DNA of 64,000 bases from positions 68,110,723 to 68,174,722 of the forward strand of contig NC_069127.1 in NCBI RefSeq assembly GCF_026914265.1, in the 5' to 3' direction. This DNA is from Mya arenaria (Eukaryota; Mollusca; Bivalvia; Myida; Myidae). Under the pieces are notes generated by a model, which was not told the DNA's origin, searched no databases, and saw only the letters and a list, made by a program, of their open reading frames with translations. The first letter of the stretch is position 1. Each line of letters opens with the position of its first letter. This document shows positions 43,240 to 54,800 of this stretch, one piece after another. Made by a program: the position numbers and the translations under genes.

Positions 43240-45230
43240 TTATATATATAATTGCATACAGTAGATGTTGTAGATAGTTCATGGTTACTGTAAACCGCCT
43301 GAAATACAGAACTTGTATTATATTTTGGTAGATGGTAGTCACTTTGTTGTTTTTTGTAACCTAGACAATGCACTTAAACCGTAAATATTACTATAACATG
43401 TTGTTGTTTGTGGGGTTTTTTAAATTTTGCATTCCTTTATGTTAGAAATTAATACAGTTGTGTGTTTCTCCCATAAAATTAATATTATATCCCAGAATAG
43501 TTCCATTGTGTGGGTACGGTAAGGGACTATCATTGTGTGTGTGTGTGCTTTTACTTACATGTGTGTTTATCAGAAGTATTAACGTGTAAAAAAATAAAAT
43601 AAAAAATATAAAACCACTCTTCCGAGTATGTATATCCATAGAGATATGTTTAAGTGATGAACTAGTTTTAGCTCGATCATGATTATTTCCGAGCTTGATT
43701 GGATTTGAGAAGTTTTTCTCTGCACAAGATTTTGCTGACGCCGCCGACGCTGACGCCGCCGACGCTGACGCCGCCGACGCTGACGCCGCCGCCAAAATTA
43801 ACACCTATATTTCACTCGACAAAACCATTAGGTATGCCTTGCAACGCATGTGCTAGTAAAAATAGCTGTGCATCTAGTTTCATGTGAAGACCTAAAACGA
43901 TTTCGGACTTATGGCAAAGTTAGATAAATTTGAGGAATACATTTGTTTCGACAATCAAGTGACGTAATTCAACAATTATAAAATCCAGAGGTGTGGACAC
44001 AATTGTCTATTCTTACTATATTTAAAAGTTTAGGAGTAATGGCCAATACTATGATTTTCTTTATGGAATATTTGCCCAACTGTCCTGTCATATCAAATAA
44101 ACCAAAACAGCTCCTAAAAATAGCGACAGTTGATGATAGATTCTTAATATATATTAAATCAATTCTAAATACCACGTGTTGATATATATAACTTTTGAGC
44201 TAGAAATAAGAGAGCCACACTTTAATGGAATAAAACATTAGGCTACATAGTCAAGTTCATTCATTGTAAACTGCCATGTTATCAAGATATATTGAAGTAT
44301 TTGAGGTTGAATTTATGAAAGCCATACCACTCCCGCCTCGGGTCAATTGCAGTACATGTTTCAACATTCACGAATTAAGAAACAAATTACCATTTGCACC
44401 AAGTTCAAATCCTGCTTCAGATTTCAGATTGATTTCTTTTCTGTTTGTCTCTATTTTAAGCAAATTATTTTTTTCGGTTTTTACGTCAATACTGAAAATG
44501 TGTTTGTACTATCGAAAACGATTGTTTATATTGCAAAATATTTGAAATCATATCCGTTGTTTATAACCTGATCAGTCAATTGATTATTTACCTAGGAAAG
44601 AGGATGGATGCATACATATATAAACATAAACACCTCACATGGGTTTATCCGATTTTATTTATATATGCCATCTCATCAGCATGAAGTCATTACAACATTA
44701 TGCATATACACATAGCAGTGCAAATGATCAGTCCTAATAATTGACAGTCTTCAAGCCTATGAACTTATTATAATGTCTACATGCAAAGATTATAAACATA
44801 TAACCAATAACCCAACTACTACAGGTAACATTCACAATATCACCGATTAGGCAGGTATGGAGGTAATCAAGAATAAAGTTACAGATGGGGTGGGGCCAGT
44901 TGGGGTGTCCACTCACAATTAGAAGCTTTTGCAAGCTTTGATAGAGGACAATTCCAGCACTTTAAAGCACCGATTTTCAGATATGATATACAATTCAGGG
45001 CAACACAGGCCTTAAAAACATAATTTGATAATGGGTAGATAATAATATATACAATTTTTTACATAAAAACATAAAAAAATAAACAAACAAGACAAAGCCC
45101 ATTTTATTTTGTATTTTTCCTTGTTCAAGCAGTTTAATATTTTATGTATCAAGTCATATGAGTTAACGATGGGAACAATGTCGGTTGATCTTTTTTATGC
45201 TGAAACTCCTTGAAAACTTAAACGTTCAAA
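43240..45230. other. Convergent intergenic region between the IAP and TCP11-like genes
   Basis: No gene seen. It contains the 15-bp GC-rich tandem repeat at 43736-43793 in otherwise AT-rich sequence, and several short ORFs without recognisable domains. Confidence 0.5.
43736..43793. repeat. 15-bp GC-rich tandem repeat (GCTGACGCCGCCGAC), about four copies
   Basis: Nearly perfect head-to-tail units. Open in both directions (LTPPT and AASAS repeats), but in no gene context. The unit resembles the 'acgacgccgccgg' motif near 47465, at the edge of another repeat. Confidence 0.85.
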
Positions 45231-45231
45231 G

Positions 45232-45237
45232 TTTATT
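45232..45237 (-). terminator. Polyadenylation signal of the TCP11-like gene
   Basis: TTTATT on the + strand is AATAAA on the gene strand, about 410 bp beyond the stop and the first such hexamer met. Confidence 0.5.
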
Positions 45238-45648
45238 GGGCTTTTTCACATTCTACTGTCATAAAAATCTCATGTATATGCCCATATAATTTTGACTATG
45301 ATTTTAACATGTATCGTTTAGGATCTTAGAAGCACTTTTACTATGTATTATGGGTTTTTTTGCCGTCTTAAATTCTTTACCTACAATACATGTGTTCAGT
45401 AATACACTAACTGTTTTAATACCAAAGATTACAAAAGCAAGATGACAGTAAAAAAACTGTGATGGCGCAATGGCTGGCATTGGTTATGACTCTTTGCCAT
45501 GAGCTTTTGATACCCTCGCTTAATGGCAGTGTCAAATGTGTGTAGCGAGTTTCAAATTCAAATTACAGTGGGTAATAGTATGACCGCCACCCCAATGCTG
45601 GCCAGCTGCAAGGCGCCTGCACAGATAAGGAAATGTGCCAATCCTTCT

Positions 45649-45872
45649 CTATGAAGAAACAGGACTCAAGTCTTTGTGCCTTTCTAACAGATCATTAATG
45701 ATGTCCGTGTAATATTGTGAGAACACTGCCCGGTTGTGGGAGATGATGCGGAGAAATTGCCCGCACAGCTGGGAGAGTTCCTGCTCCATGACAGACATTC
45801 CCACGGGCAATTTCAGAGGCTCGGCATGGCGGGAAAACAGGGCTGATTGGATAAAGCTCAAGATCCGCTTTC
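45649..45872 (-). CDS. TCP11L1: TCP11-like last coding exon
   Basis: KRILSFIQSALFSRHAEPLK, then LPVGMSVMEQELSQLCGQFL and NRAVFSQYYTDIINDLLERH, ending SPVSS and TAG. The acceptor is 'ctgtttcag'. Confidence 0.93.
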
Positions 45873-48800
45873 CTGAAACAGACCACAGTGTAGGGTTGAA
45901 TATCGATATTGAGTGTCAATATCATGATACTTTTAAACTTGATGACACAAGGCTAGTATTGGACAACCAGACGTCATAATCAAAAACCTAATGGAAATGA
46001 CTATCAATACATGTATAATAAATCATGGAATGGAAATAATCAACTATGTAATTTCACTCTTAATATTGCTATGCAAATAACAGTTAAGTTTCTTTGTCCT
46101 TTAAATTTCAATATTGATCAAACATACTGAATGGTAGAAAAATAAATGAAGAAAAACAATGAATTATTTTTTGTATATTCATAGTACAAATTGTGAATGT
46201 ATAATATTAAGCCCAAGCAAATGCTATTATGCTTAAATATTTTTTAGTTTTAAGTAAAACAATAAAGTTCAATGAAAACTGACTATGGATGATCATAATC
46301 GATTATCTTAATGCTAGGCGCCCATCAACAATTATTTGATGTTATTCGATCATCCCACCATCACTACACTAGGCACTTCCCCATTACAAAAATGTAACTT
46401 GATAATTAACTACACTGTCATATTTTTAACAACATGTACATCATGCAAAACAGAATTATATGATTCCGATATTTTCCATTACAAAGGTGCCTGACATTAT
46501 ATGTAACCTATATAGTGTAATAGTTCATAAAAACATTTTTAAAATCATATCATCTTTTAGTTTATACTCATATCTGAATTGTGACGGAACTTAATAGCTT
46601 ATAGAATCACTCTCAAGTCTGTATGCTGGTGTCCATTGTAAGAGGTCGTGAGAAGGTATAATGTTTCCTCTTTAGTTTTGTATCAACATTGATTTTTATT
46701 TGTTTAAAAACCAGAGCTGTCGTAGGACAGCGTGCTCGACTATACGCCGCTTTGTCTTAGAAATGAATACAATAATGATGTAATATGTGCCTGTCAAAAG
46801 CAATAAAAAAAAGACAAATTTAAAAAGTAAACAAGAAAGCCACAATACAACGAAACCAGGTTTTAATTGACTGACAGAAGAACTTCAGCCGTCAATGTTT
46901 GATTCAGTTTAACTGTTGTTTTTTTTCTATTTTTAGTAACATTAACCTTGACTTTGACTGTAGGAGCCCAAAACACAATCCCATAAAAGGTCTCCATAAA
47001 CTCTTCCTATATACCAAGTTTGGTTGCAATATATCAACCACAACTAAAGTTATTCAGTACGAACCATTTTTCTATTTTTAGTAATAGTGCCCTTGACCTT
47101 GACCCTAAGGGCCCCAAACGCAATCTCATGAAAGGTCTCCATAAACTCTTACTATATACCAAGTTTGGTCACCATATGTCAAACCTATTTAAAATTATGT
47201 GATATTAAAGGTGAGTTTGCGTACTTCATTCTAAAGACCAGGTTTCACTTTGGTTAAAAAGATAAAAAAAAATAAGCCTGTCAAAAGCAATAAAAAAAGA
47301 AAAGAAAAATCAATCAAGGCCCATAACTTGTTTTTAGGGTTAATATGAAGTTATGTAACCTAAATATATGATGGTCATTACCAACCGCGTGAAGTATTAA
47401 GTCAATTGAATAAAGGGTATAGAAGTAACTAGTGAAAATCCCAACTTGCCCTTAAACTTTACTTGGACGACGCCGCCGGGGCGCGTAGTAAAGCCACCCT
47501 TTGAATAGTAAAACTAATAAAACTTAGCATTTGCCTTTCAACATCAAATATATTAAACTTCTGCAAAATATTGGTACCTAATAAGCAATATTGTACACAA
47601 TACTAAGCGTTCAATAAATATTTTTACCCATTAGATTGATGACTGGATTTTCATTGTCCGCAAGGCCAGTTATCTGCCCTTTGAGAGTTCTCTGTTGAGT
47701 GTCAGCCATGGTGGGGAAACTGTGGGCCAAGTGGAACTCTAGAACGTTCTTTGTCACCTGCTCAGCAATACCAGCCAAACAAGAAGATCGATCTCTACAG
47801 ATAAATGAACAGTTGATGATCATAATTTTGATTCCTTTAAATTCATCTGTTGTTAGCATTTTTCTTGTGTTTTGACCAGTTTCACAAGTTTAAGAGGTAA
47901 CATTTTTGTAATAATTGAAGTACCAGTGCTAAACAGATCTCAAGGCTTTTATAAAATTTTATATGCCCAAATTTTTGTCCAAGTAATTTAAAAATATTCC
48001 TAGAGGTTTTGTATACTAAGACTGAATATCGGCATATTGAACGTACTGTCCTTCATCTGCATCCAACAGGGTACGGATCTCATCCTTCAGTTTGACCTTG
48101 AGATCGTTGACCCCCTGTATTGATTGGCCAACAGTGTTGTAGGTGACTAGCAGCACTGACGTTACCATGGTAATACGCTGTGTCTGGTCCCGCATTGACA
48201 TTAGACGTCCTTGGTCAAGAACTAGGGTCTGAAATCGTATTAGAGAGAATACAGTAAGACACGGACCTATACAGCTGGTTTTTGAATTACAACTACTTTA
48301 TAATGTATAAAGTTAAAAGCTTGTCTTTTTTTTTCAATCAAATAATTTAGCCTTGAACTGATACACATATGCTTTTGTAATTGTCATATGTCATTAGAAA
48401 AATATTTTTTCTTTGAAAATTTACATCTGAAATTTTGGCACAAATTTAAAGTACATATTGTAAATCTTATTACACTTCATATCAACCATACATTGGTATG
48501 TACTTCTTTTCCATTGTTGGGGATGAAGTATAAATTTCTGTTCTCACTAATTCATTTTATCAACTTTTCTGCCTAACTCTTCTACTGCTAACGACAACAG
48601 TACTTTGGCGATACCATGACTTATTTGTCCAAAATCAGACCAGCTAAACAGGATCTTTTTTAAGGGATTGTTTAACTACACTCACCTCTGGGAAGAGCCT
48701 GTTAAGGTCCCATTCCAGCACCTCCATGTAAGCACCATTCAAGATGGCCGCCGGGGTTGCCAGGGAGGCCTGGTTTTCCCCTCCCGGCAATGCAGTCTCT

Positions 48801-51800
48801 GCCTCCTTTAGACGCTCAAAAGTCCGCCCAAGCCACTGGCGAGTCAACTCCAGACTGTCAATACCTGAAGCTGGAAAACTTTGAAATATACATAAACTTC
48901 TTATTCTGAGTGATAAAAGCTATAAAGGAGAAATTTACACAATTTATACCAAGACAAAAAAGTGAGCTTATGCTTGATCCTGTAATAAGCGACTTAAGAT
49001 TATTTGAGCATTTGGGGCCAAGGGTTTTAGAATTGAGACTGATAATGTGCACAGCAAAATCTTAGAAGTGCATAACTGGCTACTATATGATTTGTTTTAA
49101 CCAGTCTTTTAAACTTTGGTATGACACTAACTACAATTTCATTGCCATTGACACCAAGGATCTCCCGAATAAAAACCTACAATTATTGACCGTAATATTG
49201 ATAATGATTGTGTTAGTTTAGTTTATTTTACAACCATTGTGAAACCAGTTTATACAACATTATATTAATCACTCTCGTTGGCATGATGATATGCAAGGGT
49301 GTGGTCTTGTGTTGTGGGGGGGAAACCGGAGTACCCGGTACATAGGGAAGGGCTATTTTCTCAGAAAATCTAAAATACAGCAAGTAAACCCTTTTAACAA
49401 TTTAGATGATAAATCGTAAATAAACCAGATTTCACAGATAAAAATTATATTTGTTACAATTCTCTTTCAGTAATTCTACTTAAACAGTTTTGACATTCTT
49501 TAAAACAAAAAGATTAAGCAGCATATGTTAAAACATAAAACCTTATATATCTTAATCTTGTTATTAATAGGATCAGGAGTGCTTTAAATAGTTCAATATT
49601 GTTCTAGAAATCAGCCCTTCAATATCAACAGACCACCACATGCTAACAAACTTATTCCCTACCTCTCTGTTTTTCACAAAACTCCTCAAACTTTATCCTC
49701 TCGTAGTCCACGGACTGTTGCTGGATATACGGCCTCATCTGCTGTATGGTGAAGTTGGCCAGGTCCATCTTCATAACGTCCAACACCTCTAATATCTCCC
49801 TGTAAATTAAGAATATCAAATCCGAAATCACTTGTGTGTTTCTCTTATTTAAACTTGATTGTCAAGTGTCAAGAGAGCTTTAAGATATTTTTAATCCTGG
49901 TTGAGTCTGTTTCCTGGGTAAAAAACAGGGGAGGTAATCATAGAACATCTGAAGTCATTTCCTGACTTAACTCAGTAACTAAAATTTTAACAGTCAAATT
50001 AAAATATATCAATAAGTGTGATTTACAAAAAAGTATGAATTTTGATTGAAGTCTATGAAAATAAAGACTTACTGGTTATTGCCAAGAAACTATATCACAT
50101 AAGCAGTTAGATACTTAAACTAAATAATTGAAAAAAAATTGCACTTGTGTATTTTTTAGAAGGCCATTAGAATGTATCCCTTATGGGGCTTGAACCCACG
50201 GTCTCTTGGGTAGGAGGCAGACACCTTACCAAGTACCTAAACACCAACTCATACTCCAGTCCAAAGAGAATATTCTGAGGTTCCTAGTTCTTTGCTGTCA
50301 TCATTTGCTGTCATCATGGTGTCAGAAATGTAGTTTTGAACAATCATAGTTAACTTCTTTAGATGGTTTTATGTGCGAGTCCTATTAAATCCCATTTTAA
50401 AGCTTCACAAAAGTGAAAAAACTTAAGATAAACATACTTGAATAATGGCACCACATTCTTCATCTCCTTAATCTTGGCTATTCTGTCATCACGAGCAGGA
50501 GCGCACAACTTAGCCATGAGGTTGATCACGTAGTCTGCGTAGTAGTATATGTCAAACGCATCATTGTCAAGCTTCTGCTGAATAAGATCGGTGTCAAGCA
50601 CCTCTTCGACCTGGGCCTTGATGCGATTGTGCTGGGGGAGCAGCAGGGACATCAACATCTGTGGTGGAATGGTTTAGTTTATAACCCTTAATAACATAAA
50701 CAAGTATTAATGATAATGATACTGATAAGCAGTCACTATGACCTTTTCCCAAAGGTTGCCACTTAATACAGGTTTGACTGCACCCAATCGTTTAGAGCTA
50801 AAGAGTTATGGAACGGCACTGTTCCGCACCCTGTCCTTTATAAGACCTGGCTACTACCCTACCCAAGTGGTTGCAAAGGCCATAAATCAAGGGGCATAAC
50901 TCAGAAAACAAAATTGCAAGAGTTATGGGAATTCTTACTCATGTGTGAATTGTTATAGACTTATAGTGATCATGCATTCCAAGTCTCATGTTCCTATTTT
51001 TGACTGTTTACAAGTTATGGTAAAATAATTATGCAGAGATTAGGAAACCCTGCAGCAACCACATTGTGAAGACAGAAGTCTAATATGATGTGACATATCT
51101 TTTGTATGACAATAATTTAAACCTTCTACAAAATAAAATACTGTGTAATAAGGACTGAAAATCTGACAAATACCATAATCTATCATCCAAATAATGGGAG
51201 AGGCCATTTTGATCAATCAGCGATTTCAAAATTGAAATTGATTCATTTCAAAATGGAAGATATTGTATTGTCCAACTCAAAAACATGTTAACTTTTTAAT
51301 GAGTTTGTATAAGCTGACAGAAAGCTTACTTTAACATTGGATTGGTTTAGTAAAACTATATAATCTCTGTTTCAAAATGCTGTTGAACAGATTTTAATAT
51401 AAGAAAATACTCTTTTATTATTAGCAAAAATTGAATTTTGAAAATCACTTAAATGTATCCACAATTCCCGGTCATCATTCAATTATTACCGTATAACTAT
51501 TACTAACCAAGTCTTTGTACACAAGACATAAATATGCCTAATACATTAAATGGTAATAATATCCACAAATGTACTATTCAAATCTTATCACAATTATGAA
51601 ATAAAAGGCCTGAAGGGCAATGAACAAGAATTAAAACAAGATTAACATGTACGGTAATCTATAACCACAAGTTTGTGCCACATGAAAACACAAACTGTTA
51701 TCATTCATTAACATTATCATTCAATCACCTCCTTCACTTCCTTGATCAGCACAACTGTATGACTGAAGTCTGGAGGGTCCTCAGAGATTTTCGCTTCAAA

Positions 51801-54800
51801 AGCGTCCCAGAAAGCTTTATGAATTATCTCCTTAACCTGTCCTTCCAGGCTGGAAAAAACATCAGTTATCTTAACTTAAATCCTTAAAATGTATCAATAA
51901 TGTAACGCAAATGGACATCAAAAGCCTGTACTCTTTTATTTTCAAAATTCCAGAGAACTATTCTAACCCAAATTATATTATGTTCATTTAATTGTACACA
52001 ATGCAGTTCAAGAGTATTTAATGAAAGCATAATTCTTAATTGTCTTGATTTCGATTTTAAATAAATCAATAAGATAGCGAAGTCCAAAATTTACTTATCG
52101 TTTATAAGAATGTGGGGCAAGACAAAATTTCCCACCTATGGGCATGTGCGAAAGCCAGTAACAAGGTCTGCTGATTTACAAGTTACACAACATGTCTCAA
52201 TGTCAGAAAATTTAATCAACCCTGAAAATATGTGAATCACTTTACTTAACATGTAAAACTAAAACTTTCAAACATGGCAAAATTGGAAATTACTAAAATG
52301 ATGTTTATTTCTAAAATGATGTTTTTATCCATCGCACCAAATAGTGAGTGCCTAGTAGTTTACTTACATGGAAGTCATGATGCGCAGTAACTTGAAGTCA
52401 ACATGCATGTATATCTTCAAATAATTCCGGAGTATTGTCGCTGTTTAAAAGTTGAAAAATATTTTTTAAAATGTGTCCTGACCAAGCCATTCTGAGTCAT
52501 CATAATTTTATCCCGTTTTACCAGGGTGGAAAAGATCTTTTTCCATTTGTTTCTTAATGCATGAACCATTTTTGAACATACATGTAGACATAAACCATTT
52601 TTTATCACTGACCTGTTCTTGGGTGGCTCAACTTTCTTTATTTCAAAGTTAGCATCAACGGCAATCTCGTGGCACAAACTCATGTTCTTCACACCACTGG
52701 CGGCTTCCATCAGCTCATCGAGGGAAACAAACCTTGGAGGAGACGCTGAAAGTTCAGAATTCAATCATAAAAAGTATATAATAGTAGAAATAACAGTGCC
52801 AGGAAGGTATCGCCAATACTCATAATTTTTGCGTAAAACAAGAGGCACAACAGTTGTGTGTGACTGTGAGAATTCTATCATGCAGTAATAATAGTAGAAA
52901 CAAGAGCTATTGAAGCTATAACGCCACTTCTTCATTATTTATCAGTAAAACAAGGGGCACAACACTTGTCTTCGACTGACTGTGAGAATGCTATCAGGCA
53001 GTAATAATAGTAGAAACAAGAGCTATTGAAGCTATAACACCACCGCTCATTATTTATCAGTAAAACAAGGGGCATAACACTTGTCTGCGACTGACTGTGA
53101 GAATGCTATCATGCAGTAATAATAGTAGAAACAAGAGCTATTGAAGCTATAACACCACCGCTCATTATTTATCAGTAAAACAAGGGACATAACAATTGTC
53201 TGCGACTGACTGTGATAATTCTATCATGCAGTAATAATAGTAGAAACAAGAGCTATTGAAGCTATAACACCACCGCTCATTATTTATCAGTAAGACAAGG
53301 GACATAACAATTGTCTGCGACTGACTGTGATAATTCTATCAGGCAGTTATAATAGTAGAAACAAGAGCTATTGAAGCTATAACACCACTGCTCATTATTT
53401 ATCAGTAAGACAAGGGACATAACACTTGTCTGCGACTGACTGTGAGAATTCTATCATGCAGTAATAATAGAAGAAACAAGAGCTATTGAAGCTATAACAC
53501 CACTGCTCATTATTTATCAGTAAGACAAGGGACATAACACTTGTCTGCGACTGACTGTGAGAATTCTATCATGCAGTAATAATAGAAGAAACAAGAGCTA
53601 TTGAAGCTATAACGCCACCGCTCATTATTTATCAGTAAAACAAGGGGCATAACATTTGTCTGCGACTGACTGTGATAATTCTATCAGGCAGTTATAATAG
53701 TAGAAACAAGAGCTATTGAAGCTATAACGCCACTGCTCATTATTTATCAGTAAGACAAGGGACATAACAATTGTCTGCGACTGACTGTGATAATTCTATC
53801 AGGCAGTTATAATAGTAGAAACAAGAGCTATTGAAGCTATAACGCCACTGCTCATTATTTATCAGTAAAACAAGGGGCATAACACTTGTCTGCGACTGAC
53901 TGTGAGAATTCTATCAGGCAGTAATAATAGTAGAAACAAGAGCTATTGAAGCTATAACACCACTGCTCATTATTTATCAGTAAAACAAGGGGCATAACAC
54001 TTGTCTGCGACTGACTGTGAGAATTCTATCAGGCAGTTATAATAGTAGAAACAAGAGCTATTGAAGCTATAACACCACTGCTCATTATTTATCAGTAAAA
54101 CAAGGGACATAACACTTGTCTGCGACTGACTGTGAGAATTCTATCAGGCAGTAATAATAGTAGAAACAAGAGCTATTGAAGCTATAACACCACTGCTCAT
54201 TATTTATCAGTAAAACAAGGGGCATAACACTTGTCTGCGACTGACTGTGAGAATTCTATCAGGCAGTAATAATAGTAGAAACAAGAGCTATTGAAGCTAT
54301 AACGCCACTGCTCATTATTTATCAGTAAAACAAGGGGCATAACACTTGTCTGCGACTGACTGTGAGAATTCTATCATGCAGTAATAATAGTAGAAACTAG
54401 AGATTGCTTTTTTGAAAAAGCGCTTGTCTCCCCTATTGTGTGGTCGTAGCTGAGAAAAAATAAATGATGGACATGAAATTTGTAACTTTGGACTGGAGAC
54501 AAACCAACAGTGAAGTTTGGTTTATTCGATTATATTAAATAGTGAAGAGAAGAAAGTGTTGTTGATTAATCATGGAAAATGTAAACGAAGTTTGCATTGT
54601 ATGAAGTTCCTGGGCGCAAGCGTTATTCAATTATTGATCGGAAACCATTTTTCAGCTCACAGTCATCATGACCATGACCTTTTACCTACTGATCACAACA
54701 TCAATAGGGATCATCTACATAACCAACTTGCATACCAAGTATTAAGTTCTTGGGTGCAAGTGTTCTTTAGTTACTGAGCGGTAACCATTTCTTCAACTCA

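Noticed and set aside
43699..43887. ORFs with LTPPT or AASAS repeats on both strands
   Set aside because: They are translations of the 15-bp GC-rich tandem repeat in both directions.
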